This document shows positions 34,204 to 42,009 of a stretch of DNA of 64,000 nt, one piece after another (within the stretch, counting starts at the first letter, position 1; every line of letters starts with the position of its first letter). The notes under the pieces are model-generated. The model did no database searches and had not been told where the DNA came from. It was given only the letters and a program-made list of their open reading frames with translations. The DNA is from JBCDCE01 sp039182515 (GTDB taxonomy: Bacteria > Pseudomonadota > Alphaproteobacteria > Rhodobacterales > Rhodobacteraceae), in assembly GCA_039182515.1 (NCBI GenBank), contig JBCDCE010000010.1, forward strand, positions 1 through 64,000. Reading direction: 5' to 3'. Both the position numbers and the translations under genes were made by a program.

Positions 34204-34668
34204 TCAAAGGTACTGTGAGGTTTCAGACAGACAATTCGGGCAGATACCTTCGACCTCTTGCACAACTTGTTCGGTCACAAAACCTGGCATCGCGGGATGT
34301 CCGGCTGCTTCGGTTTCGGCAACGGTATTGCATTTGCGGCAAATCAAGAATGCTGGATCGTGGTGCTCCCCAGGCGCGGTGCAGGCAACATAGGCGTTTC
34401 GCGTCTCAATTTTATGGGCAAACCCGTGGGTTTGAAGGAAATCAAGGGCCCTATAGGCCACGGGTGGAGCGGCGCCAAATCCTTCCTGCTTTAGTGTGTC
34501 CAAGATGTCGTAGGCGCTTTGCGCTTGGTGGGTTTCGAGCAAAATCTCAAGAACGCGCCGACGTACTGGTGTGAGCCGTAAACCGTTTTTTTCGCAGGTC
34601 TCCACAACAGTGCGCAAAACAGCCGCTTGGCAGTTAGTGTGGTCATGGGGTTCAAAAGAGTGTGCCAT
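34204..34668 (-). CDS. zur: Zinc uptake regulator Zur (Fur family)
   Basis: The product of 154 residues is a Fur-family repressor: N-terminal winged helix (LRLTPVRRRVLEILLETHQAQSAYDIL), then Fur metal sites, CxxC pairs ICRKC and ICPNC for structural zinc, and EHHDPAFLIC for the regulatory site. It represses zinc uptake when zinc is ample. The ATG at 34668 (MAHSFEPHDH) is preferred; the longer frame to 34710 would overlap the operator. It is divergent from znuA and heads the zur-znuC-znuB operon, so it is probably autoregulated. Confidence 0.93.
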   Translation of the reverse strand: MAHSFEPHDHTNCQAAVLRTVVETCEKNGLRLTPVRRRVLEILLETHQAQSAYDILDTLKQEGFGAAPPVAYRALDFLQTHGFAHKIETRNAYVACTAPGEHHDPAFLICRKCNTVAETEAAGHPAMPGFVTEQVVQEVEGICPNCLSETSQYL

Positions 34669-34694
34669 GGGCGCGCGTGCTCCTGGACTGGGCG

Positions 34695-34709
34695 TGTTAC
34701 AGTATAACA
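34695..34709. promoter_or_regulatory. Zur box between zur and znuA
   Basis: TGTTACAGTATAACA is an interrupted palindrome (one mismatch across a central G) of the GTTATA-N-TATAAC type known for alphaproteobacterial and enterobacterial Zur. It lies in the 84-base gap between the two divergent starts and can control both transcripts. Confidence 0.8.
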
Positions 34710-34752
34710 TTCCTATTGAATAGCGCCATAGCCTCTGGCACGAGTTAGCGCC

Positions 34753-35853
34753 ATGAACACATATCGACTCACCCGCCCGTTGTCATGGCTTTGCTTAGCC
34801 GCGCTTCCAACCACAGCAATTGGTCAAGAACCGTTGCGTATTGTAACCGATCTGCCTGCGGTCGCGAGTATTGCGAGCTCCGTACTCGGGGCCGAAACAC
34901 AGGTTACGGTGCTTTTGCAGCCGGGCGGTGATCCGCATGGATTGTCGTTAAAGCCGAGCCAAGCGCGAGCCTTGAGCCAAGCGGACGGCTTTTTGTGGCT
35001 TGGATCTGAGATGTCGCCAGGGTTGAAGCAAGCGTCTGCGCTTTTACCAGACACAGCTGTGACCATGACTCTTCTTGATCTGCCGGCAAGCTTCATCATC
35101 GAATTTGAAGACGAGCATGGTCATGATGATCACGGCGACGAGCATCATGATGACGAGCATGGCGAGAAACACGGTGACGAACACGGCGAAGAGCACGCTG
35201 AAGAACACAGCGATCATGATGATGAACATCATGATGAGAAACACGCTGATCACGATGATCATGATGACAAAGACCATGGCGAAGAACATGCCGAGCATGA
35301 AGATCACGATGACCATGGCGATCATGATGATCATGCCGGTCATGATCACGGGAACCTTGATCCGCACGCTTGGCTCGACACTGTGAATGCAAAAATTTGG
35401 GCTGATGAAATTGCAGAGCATTTCGGCGAGATCCGCCCTGGTTCGCTCGAAACTTTTGAAGCAAACGCCGCCGCCTTCAGCGCTGAAATGACAGCTCTTG
35501 AAGCGGAAATCTCAGAGCGTTTGTCTGCACGAGGTGCAGGGAGCTATTGGGTCTATCACGACGGGCTCGGGTATTTCCAAGCTCGTTTTGATATTCCAAG
35601 CGCAGAGATGATCGAGGAAGGTGACGGTCGCCAGCCCTCAGCCGCAGATCTCAAGCGCCTGGGAGAGGTGTACACGGAAATGCCGCCAGCCTGTGTTGTG
35701 ACCCGCGCCGGCCTGGATCATCGCGCGCTGTCGGCACTGCCTGAAATGCCCAAAACGGTTGATATCGATATGTTCGGCACAGCTGAGGTCGGCGGGTTTG
35801 CCTCCCTGATGACCGGGATCGCAGACGCCCTCGTGGAGTGTTTTGAAGGCTAG
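34753..35853 (+). CDS. znuA: Zinc-binding periplasmic protein ZnuA with very long His-rich loop
   Basis: The 366-residue protein is a cluster A-I metal-binding protein: signal peptide to about residue 24, His62 in GGDPHG, His205 in DPHAWLD, and a later YWVYHDGLGYF His, the expected zinc ligands. Between them, residues about 117-200 form a loop of almost only His, Asp, Glu and Gly with some 25 histidines, several times longer than in E. coli ZnuA; such loops sequester zinc or control loading. The encoding DNA is low in complexity. It is divergent from zur. Its TAG shares two bases with the stop of metG on the other strand. Confidence 0.95.
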   Translation: MNTYRLTRPLSWLCLAALPTTAIGQEPLRIVTDLPAVASIASSVLGAETQVTVLLQPGGDPHGLSLKPSQARALSQADGFLWLGSEMSPGLKQASALLPDTAVTMTLLDLPASFIIEFEDEHGHDDHGDEHHDDEHGEKHGDEHGEEHAEEHSDHDDEHHDEKHADHDDHDDKDHGEEHAEHEDHDDHGDHDDHAGHDHGNLDPHAWLDTVNAKIWADEIAEHFGEIRPGSLETFEANAAAFSAEMTALEAEISERLSARGAGSYWVYHDGLGYFQARFDIPSAEMIEEGDGRQPSAADLKRLGEVYTEMPPACVVTRAGLDHRALSALPEMPKTVDIDMFGTAEVGGFASLMTGIADALVECFEG

Positions 35854-37559
35854 TCGCGTGTTCCGGCGAAGCGTTCAGCCCATTCGGCTTGTTCGTCGTC
35901 GGTAATTTTGCGGAAGAGAACGTCGGGCACTGTGAAGGCATGGCCCGGCGCAAGCGCTGCGAGCGCTTTGGCAATATCGTCAGGCCAGGTGGCGTCAAAC
36001 CCCATCGCAGCGTTTAACGTTTGTGATGCGTCTGGGATAAACGGGCTCGACAACGCTGAATAAAGGCTGATGAGATTGAGCCCGAGGCGTGTTTGTGCAG
36101 CAGCCTGCTCTGGATTTTCTTTGAAGGTCGACCACGGCGCTGCACTTTGCAGATATTCGTTACCTGCAGCCCAAATCGCGCGCAGTTCTGCAGCGGCTTT
36201 GCGCACCTCTATAGCGTCCAAATACCCTTCATAGGCTTTCAAACGTTGGCTCAATTCAGCAATCAAACCCTCTTCCAAGTCCCCATATGCGCCGCCCTCA
36301 GGCACAGCTTCGCCAAACTTTGAACGGCAAAACTTAGTAATCCGACTTACGAAGTTGCCAAGCACATCTGCCAGATCTTTGTTCACGCCAGCTTGGAACT
36401 TCTCCCAAGTGAATTCCGCATCTGAGCTTTCCGGTGCGTTCGATAAAAGCCACCAACGCCAATAGTCTGATGGCAGAAGCTCAAGGGCTTGATCCATAAA
36501 CACACCGCGTCCGCGCGAGGTCGAGAATTGGCCGCCATCGTAGTTTAGGTAGTTAAAGCTCTTGATGTAATCCACGAGCTTCCAAGGCTCATCGGATCCC
36601 AAGATCGTCGCTGGGAAGCTGAGCGTATGGAAGGGCACGTTGTCTTTGCCCATAAACTGACTGTAGGTGACGTCTCCCGCGCCTTTGTCGGTCCGCCACC
36701 AGCGGGCCCAGTCTTCACCTTTGCCTGCATCGACCCATTCTTGTGAACAGGCAATATATTCAATGGGGGCGTCAAACCAAACGTAGAAGACTTTGCCTTC
36801 CATGCCGGGCCAATCCTCTTGGCCTTTTTTGACAGGCACACCCCAGCTTAAATCCCGGGTGATACCGCGGTCTTGCAAGCCATCGCCGTCGTGCAGCCAT
36901 TTCTTGGCAATCGAGGTTGTGAGGATCGGCCAATCTGTTTTGCTGTCGATCCAAGCATCAAGCTCGTCCTTCATGGCGGACTGTCGTAAAAAGAGATGTT
37001 TGGTGGCCCGCTCTTCAAGATCTGTGGCGCCCGAGATTGTGCTGCGCGGATTGATGAGATCTGTGGGGTCAAGTTGTTTGGTGCAGTTGTCACACTGGTC
37101 GCCACGCGCGCTGTCAAAGCCGCAGTTTGGGCAGGTCCCTTCGACGTAGCGGTCCGGCAGAAAGCGGCCATCTGTTGGACTGTAAATCTGAGTTTCTTCA
37201 ACCTCGCGGATCAAACCTTGCTCCGCTAAGCGCGCGGCGAAGCTCTGCGTCAGCTTGTGGTTCTGAGGGCTGGAAGACCGACCAAAATGATCAAAACTTA
37301 GCCGAAACCCCTCAGCGAGTTTGGCCTGCACGTCATGCATTTCAGCACAATAGTCGGCCACGGGTTGACCTGCTTTGGCAGCCGCGAGCTCGGCGGGCGT
37401 GCCGTGTTCGTCTGTTGCACACAAAAAGAGCACCTCATGACCGCGGCTGCGCAGGTAACGCGCGAAGAGATCTGCGGGCAATTGGCTACCAACAAGGTTG
37501 CCTAAGTGCTTGATCCCATTGATGTAAGGGATTGCGGAGGTGATGAGGTGGCGGGCCAT
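35850..37559 (-). CDS. metG: Methionyl-tRNA synthetase
   Basis: The 569-residue class I synthetase charges tRNA-Met. The HIGH-like signature is in PYINGIKHLGNLVGS, the zinc knuckle Cys pairs are in CPNCGFDSARGDQCDNC, and the KMSKS position reads QFSTSRG, as in many MetRS. The anticodon-binding helices follow and there is no C-terminal EMAP domain. The last codon is convergent and overlapping with the znuA stop. ATG at 37559. Confidence 0.97.
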   Translation of the reverse strand: MARHLITSAIPYINGIKHLGNLVGSQLPADLFARYLRSRGHEVLFLCATDEHGTPAELAAAKAGQPVADYCAEMHDVQAKLAEGFRLSFDHFGRSSSPQNHKLTQSFAARLAEQGLIREVEETQIYSPTDGRFLPDRYVEGTCPNCGFDSARGDQCDNCTKQLDPTDLINPRSTISGATDLEERATKHLFLRQSAMKDELDAWIDSKTDWPILTTSIAKKWLHDGDGLQDRGITRDLSWGVPVKKGQEDWPGMEGKVFYVWFDAPIEYIACSQEWVDAGKGEDWARWWRTDKGAGDVTYSQFMGKDNVPFHTLSFPATILGSDEPWKLVDYIKSFNYLNYDGGQFSTSRGRGVFMDQALELLPSDYWRWWLLSNAPESSDAEFTWEKFQAGVNKDLADVLGNFVSRITKFCRSKFGEAVPEGGAYGDLEEGLIAELSQRLKAYEGYLDAIEVRKAAAELRAIWAAGNEYLQSAAPWSTFKENPEQAAAQTRLGLNLISLYSALSSPFIPDASQTLNAAMGFDATWPDDIAKALAALAPGHAFTVPDVLFRKITDDEQAEWAERFAGTRD

Positions 37560-37590
37560 GGGCTGTCTCTTAACTGGCGGGAGTGCTCTT

Positions 37591-38817
37591 TTAGCGTCGG
37601 TCGCGTTGCTTGCGCAAGAGCCGCCCGATCATGAAGGAAGTGCGGGGGGCATAAACATACGGTGTACGCTTTTCCGCTGTGCGGCGCACACGCATCCTTA
37701 AGACGCCAAACAAGATCAAAACGCCATGGGCAAAGGCAATAAAGTAGAAAAAACCATTGGGCCCGAAGCGCTCAATGAGCGCTGAAGTGCTCAAGGGCGC
37801 TGTGATCGCGCCAGCGGCAAAGACAAAAATCAGCGCTGCTGAAAGCTCAACACGTTCGTCCGATGTCGCGAAGTCATGGGCATGAGCCGCAGCGACCGAG
37901 TAAATCGGAAAGCTCATAAAGCCAAAGAGGAACGCCGCTGTCAAAATCGTGTTGAAGCCAAGGCTAGGCGCTCCCATCGACAAGCCACAGCTCAGGATCG
38001 CTCCAAAGGAAAAGGCGATAAGCACATTGCGCCGATCATAGCGGTCCGCCAGCCAGCCAGCGGGATATTGTGCTAGGGCACCGCCTGCGACAAACACCGC
38101 CAGGAACGTGCCAATCTGGCCGGGGGTAAGCCCTACTTCTTGGCCATAGACTGGTCCAACCATCCGAAACGACGCGCCTGAGAGAGCCGCCACAACCACA
38201 CCAGCAACGGCTAGAGGCGACTTCTGCCAGGCGAGTGCGGGCCGCAAGCGCGGAGCATGATCCGTTTTAGGAGGGCTGGCGCGCGTGAGAGCCAGCGGAA
38301 GAAGGGAGGCACAGCACAAAAGCGTAAGCGTATTGTAGGCCACGTAGGTTTCTACGGAAGCCAGCGCACCGATCATGAGCTGCGCGCCCAAGGAGGCCGA
38401 GATGTCGACGCTGCGGTACAGCCCCATGGCGCGTCCGCGCGTCTCGTTTGTGACTTTGGCCTGGAGCCAAGATTCGATGACCGTGTAGCAACCTGCTACA
38501 CAAAGCCCTGAAAAGACACGTAAAACTGTCCAGGCATAGAGGTGCTCTGTGAGCGTATGGCCCAACAGGCCGACAGCTCCAAGCGCTGTGCAGGTGGCGA
38601 AAGCGCGCGAGTGGCCGACCGATCCCATGAGGCGTGGTGTCCACCAACACCCCAAGAAAAAGCCCACGAAATGCGCGGAGCCCAAAAGGCCAATTTCGGG
38701 GGTGGTAAAGCCAAGCGACAGGCCGGTTAGCGCGTCAAGTGGGCCGACGCCGCCAGAACTGAGTTGCAGCAGGCTGACAGAGAGAAAAAGAGCAGTGAAG
38801 GAAATGATCAGGCGCAT
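37591..38817 (-). CDS. Major facilitator superfamily transporter
   Basis: A 408-residue protein of twelve predicted helices with ALTGLSLGFTTPEIGLLGSAHFVGFFLGCWWTPRLMGSVG in the first half, the motif between helices 2 and 3, and AQYPAGWLADRYDRRNVL in the second half, the typical G-x-x-x-D-R-x-x-R. It resembles the YcaD-like family of MFS proteins. The basic tail contains RTSFMIGRLLRKQRDRR. Substrate unknown. It is 31 bases downstream of the metG start and both read leftward. Confidence 0.85.
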   Translation of the reverse strand: MRLIISFTALFLSVSLLQLSSGGVGPLDALTGLSLGFTTPEIGLLGSAHFVGFFLGCWWTPRLMGSVGHSRAFATCTALGAVGLLGHTLTEHLYAWTVLRVFSGLCVAGCYTVIESWLQAKVTNETRGRAMGLYRSVDISASLGAQLMIGALASVETYVAYNTLTLLCCASLLPLALTRASPPKTDHAPRLRPALAWQKSPLAVAGVVVAALSGASFRMVGPVYGQEVGLTPGQIGTFLAVFVAGGALAQYPAGWLADRYDRRNVLIAFSFGAILSCGLSMGAPSLGFNTILTAAFLFGFMSFPIYSVAAAHAHDFATSDERVELSAALIFVFAAGAITAPLSTSALIERFGPNGFFYFIAFAHGVLILFGVLRMRVRRTAEKRTPYVYAPRTSFMIGRLLRKQRDRR

Positions 38818-38962
38818 GGAACGTGCTTAGGCCGATGTCATTTGGGGGGCTACATCAAAAGCGCCAGAACTGTCGAGAATTGCTTTTCTGAGTGAGGTTT
38901 GCGCATAGGACTTGGCGGCGGGTTTTGAGTATTTTTAACCAGGAAAAGAGTAGGGCGCGGGT

Positions 38963-39529
38963 TTAGCGCGCGCGGTTTATGAATGCGAGGATGTCTATGC
39001 CCAAGTTTGGTCCGACGAGGTTTGGATACCCAGTCGCGCCAAAATCGTTGCGATTGAGGGTGCCTGTCAATCTAATGGCGAGACGGTTGCGCTCGGTTGT
39101 CTGTGTTCCAGGTTGGCGCAAAAGCTGGGCATTGAGCGTTACGGGGCGAGAGACACCTCGGATGCGCAGGTTGCCTGTGACTTGAGCCGCATTGACCGTT
39201 CCAGAAATTCTGGTGCTCGAAAATGTGATTTCTGGATGGGACTTCACATCAAGCACGCTTGTGCCGCGCATTGCTTCGGTTGCGAAGAGATTGCCAGCTC
39301 TTGCGCGGGTGGCATCGAGTGTGACGTTAACTTGGCTTTGTGACAGTTGAGTAAGATCAACGGTAATATCAGCCTTTGCAACGCGCATTGTCCCCTGAAT
39401 TTCAGCGCCTTGTAGGCTATAATTGAAGCCAACGTTTGAGTTGGCGATGTCGAGTAAGTAACGGCTTGGTTCAGCGCCAGCAGGTGTCAGCCAAAGCCAG
39501 ATTGACAGGAGAGTGATTAGGGTGCGCAT
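38963..39529 (-). CDS. Exported YceI-family protein
   Basis: The product of 188 residues has a signal peptide (LLSIWLWLTPAGA) and a beta-barrel lipocalin-like domain: YLLDIANSNVGFNYSLQGAEIQGTM, LDVKSHPEITFSSTRI, and LRIRGVSRPVTLNAQL, the YceI hallmarks. Family members bind isoprenoid-like or amphipathic molecules in the periplasm. The ATG at 39529 was taken because the signal peptide begins there. It follows the ImuA-like gene in the same direction. Confidence 0.9.
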   Translation of the reverse strand: MRTLITLLSIWLWLTPAGAEPSRYLLDIANSNVGFNYSLQGAEIQGTMRVAKADITVDLTQLSQSQVNVTLDATRARAGNLFATEAMRGTSVLDVKSHPEITFSSTRISGTVNAAQVTGNLRIRGVSRPVTLNAQLLRQPGTQTTERNRLAIRLTGTLNRNDFGATGYPNLVGPNLGIDILAFINRAR

Positions 39530-39589
39530 GGTATGATCTTGACCGCGGGGTGTTCCATTGGCCAGAGCAAAAGTCACACAATTGCGCGA

Positions 39590-40189
39590 TCACACAGCCT
39601 CAAGCGCTTGGCTGCGGTAGGGTTGAGGTTTGAGATCTGGGGGTATCCGCCAATGTGCCTCAGGCGCCATGCGTGCACGGGTACGCGACAGATGCCAATT
39701 GGGGGTGTCTGCGTCCATGTTCCAACGACTTTCCACACCAGGTGCGCCCCCTCCGCTGGGGGTCAAGATAACCCCCAGCGGCGACCGGGCGGCGGTCGCG
39801 CCACCTGTTTCAGCAGCCAAGTGCAGGCGACGAATGGGGGTGAGCGCGGGGATTTCTGGCAGCTCGGCGACACAGGTGCTCACAGCCCCAGAGCGCAAAA
39901 TCTCTTCCATAGACCATAAGATATCATCCGGGCGTTTGGCCGTGACAAAGACAAGGTTGCCGGGAGGCATTAGGCGCGCCACAGCATCCATATGTAGACG
40001 CCCACCGCCCCAGCCAGGCCGGATCCAAAAGACAGGGCCATCACTCGCAGCCGCCACCCAAAGCGCCATGCGCCAGCGCGCGTTGCCACAAATCTCATGC
40101 ACGCGACCCAAGGTCAGGCTTAGGCCTGGCAGAAAGCTCAAAGCGGGCTTAGGCTGATGAGGCGCGCGGGTGAGGGGAGGGTGTGTCAT
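39590..40189 (-). CDS. ImuA-like (RecA/SulA-related) protein, orphan
   Basis: The 199-residue protein resembles ImuA: LGRVHEICGNARWRMALWVAAASDGPVFWIRPGW, LVFVTAKRPDDILWSMEEILRSGAVSTCVAEL and LTPIRRLHLAAETGGATAARS. These match the degenerate RecA core of ImuA, with the Walker A motif lost, as in the family. ImuA normally stands in an SOS cassette with ImuB and DnaE2 for error-prone repair; neither is next to it here. A strong hairpin (about 39754-39782) is embedded in the gene. Role probably accessory to translesion repair, but as an orphan it could be vestigial. Confidence 0.65.
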   Translation of the reverse strand: MTHPPLTRAPHQPKPALSFLPGLSLTLGRVHEICGNARWRMALWVAAASDGPVFWIRPGWGGGRLHMDAVARLMPPGNLVFVTAKRPDDILWSMEEILRSGAVSTCVAELPEIPALTPIRRLHLAAETGGATAARSPLGVILTPSGGGAPGVESRWNMDADTPNWHLSRTRARMAPEAHWRIPPDLKPQPYRSQALEAV

Positions 40190-40323
40190 GAAAAGAAGAG
40201 TATTTGTTCACTCTTTGTTCCGCAAGAGATTCGGTCTGATTTCGGCCTAAAATCGTCGTTTGTGGCAAGGCGGGATTTAGCCAGCTCGGCTCAAGTAGCC
40301 CCAGATACTATGCGGAGATCGCC

Positions 40324-41238
40324 ATGCCCCTTCAGATGACCAAGGACGTCTTTATCACATGCGCCGTGACAGGCTCTGGCGGCTCTCAAGACCGCAGCCC
40401 GCACGTGCCGCGCTCGCCCAAAGAGATTGCCGACAGCGCCATTGACGCTGCAAAAGCAGGGGCCGCAATTGCCCATTGCCATGTGCGTGATCCAGAAACC
40501 GGCACGCCCGCGCGCGACATTGTTTACTACGAAGAAGTGACAGACCGCATCCGCGAAGCTGAGGTCGATATCGTGCTCAACCTCACGGCGGGCATGGGGG
40601 GTGATATGGTCTTTGGCTCTCCCGAAGCGCCGCTGCCATTGGTCGAAGGCACAGATATGATCGGCGCCTCTGAGCGCGTGGCCCATATCGCAAGCTGTTT
40701 GCCTGAAATCTGTACGCTCGATTGTGGCACGATGAACTTCGCCGAAGCGGATTACGTGATGACCAACACCCCCGGCATGCTCGATGCCATGGGCACCATG
40801 ATGACTGAGCTGGGCGTGAAGCCCGAGATCGAAGCCTTTGACACCGGCCATCTTTGGCTCGCCAAAAACCTCGTGGAGCGCGGTATTTTGGAAAGCCCGG
40901 CGCTTGTGCAGCTTTGTATGGGCGTGCCTTGGGGCGCTCCCAATGATCTTAATACATTCATGGCCATGGTGAACAGTGTGCCGAGCGATTGGACGTTTTC
41001 AGCTTTCTCCTTAGGCCGCGATCAGATGGCTTACGTGGCCGCCACTGTTTTGGCAGGGGGGCATGTGCGGGTGGGTCTTGAAGACAACCTTTGGCTCGGC
41101 AAAGGACAGCTTGCGACAAACGCTCAGCTCGTTGAGCGCGCTGTCACGATCATTGAAAATCTCGGTGCGCGCGTGATGGACGCAAGCGCGGTTCGCCAAA
41201 AGCTTGGACTTGTCAAACGCGCCCGGCCACAAAGATAG
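40324..41238 (+). CDS. BKACE-family enzyme: dehydrocarnitine cleavage
   Basis: The 304-residue protein is a beta-keto acid cleavage enzyme (formerly 3-keto-5-aminohexanoate cleavage enzyme family): VFITCAVTGSGGSQDRSPHVPRSPKEIADSAIDAAKAGAAIAHCHVRDPETG opens the TIM barrel with the zinc-binding H-C-H, and AHVRVGLEDNLWLGKGQLATNAQLV (seen as GGHVRVGLEDN) is near the end. Members condense a beta-keto acid with acetyl-CoA to give acetoacetate and a CoA ester. Beside a carnitine dehydrogenase it most likely cleaves 3-dehydrocarnitine to betainyl-CoA (CdhC role). It is the first gene of the operon. Confidence 0.92.
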   Translation: MPLQMTKDVFITCAVTGSGGSQDRSPHVPRSPKEIADSAIDAAKAGAAIAHCHVRDPETGTPARDIVYYEEVTDRIREAEVDIVLNLTAGMGGDMVFGSPEAPLPLVEGTDMIGASERVAHIASCLPEICTLDCGTMNFAEADYVMTNTPGMLDAMGTMMTELGVKPEIEAFDTGHLWLAKNLVERGILESPALVQLCMGVPWGAPNDLNTFMAMVNSVPSDWTFSAFSLGRDQMAYVAATVLAGGHVRVGLEDNLWLGKGQLATNAQLVERAVTIIENLGARVMDASAVRQKLGLVKRARPQR

Positions 41239-41244
41239 AAGCGC

Positions 41245-42009
41245 ATGAGCCGTAGGATATTTATCACCGGGGGAGGCTCAGGGATTGGATCTGGGCTCGC
41301 CAAACGGTTTCTTAGTTTAGGGGACAAAGTCGCCGTAACGGATGTGGATCAAGCGGCTTTGGAAGTTTTGAAAATCAGCCATCCCGAGGTTCTTACTTTT
41401 CAAGCTGATGCATCCTCTGAAGTTGAAATGCGTGCTGTGTTTGCCCAACTGGAGGAGCTTTGGGACAGTGTTGATGTGGTCTGTGCCAATGCAGGCACAG
41501 GCGGGCCAGCAGGGCGCATTGAGGAGCTGGATCTCGGCGCGGCTTCAGCCTGCATTGAAGTGAACCTCATGGGGGCAATGATCACCTGTGCATGGGCGGC
41601 AAAACGCATGCGCGCGCAAGGCGCTGGGCTCATAGTCCTGACCTCTTCAACGGCGGGCCAACATGGCTATCCCTTCCGTGCGCCGTATGCTGCTGCCAAG
41701 TGGGGCATCGTGGGTCTTACAAAGACACTAGCGATGGAGCTCGGCGAAGCGGGCGTGCGCGTCAATGCAATCTGCCCAGGTGCCGTTGAAGGCGACCGGA
41801 TGGACCGTGTTGTCGCCAATGAGGCCCGCGCCAAAGGCATGAGCGAGCAAGACGTGCGCGCGCAATACGTCACGGGCGTTTCTTTGAAAACTTGGGTCAC
41901 TGTGGAAGATCTGGCAGACACGGTAGAATGGCTCGCATCACCCAAGGCCTCAAAAATCTCAGGCCAAATTATTGCAATTGACGGACATACGGAGACCCTC
42001 AATCCATGA
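41245..42009 (+). CDS. Short-chain dehydrogenase/reductase in the carnitine operon
   Basis: The 254-residue SDR has the nucleotide motif TGGGSGIGSGLA, CANAGTGG, the catalytic Ser in VLTSSTAG and the Y-A-A-A-K in RAPYAAAKWGIVGLTKT, so it is a classical NAD(P)-dependent enzyme. It lies six bases after the BKACE gene and its stop overlaps the next start (ATGA). Its reaction in carnitine use is not established; a second carnitine- or betaine-related dehydrogenase step is possible. Confidence 0.9.
   Translation: MSRRIFITGGGSGIGSGLAKRFLSLGDKVAVTDVDQAALEVLKISHPEVLTFQADASSEVEMRAVFAQLEELWDSVDVVCANAGTGGPAGRIEELDLGAASACIEVNLMGAMITCAWAAKRMRAQGAGLIVLTSSTAGQHGYPFRAPYAAAKWGIVGLTKTLAMELGEAGVRVNAICPGAVEGDRMDRVVANEARAKGMSEQDVRAQYVTGVSLKTWVTVEDLADTVEWLASPKASKISGQIIAIDGHTETLNP

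Noticed and set aside
35044..35464. Open frames on both strands opposite the znuA His loop
   Set aside because: They arise from the GAT/CAT repeat-like codons of the loop; the products are Met/Ile- or His/Arg-rich low-complexity strings.
39630..40157. 175-codon rightward open frame opposite the ImuA-like gene
   Set aside because: The leftward frame has clear ImuA-like motifs, the rightward one has Arg/Pro-rich composition typical of a shadow.
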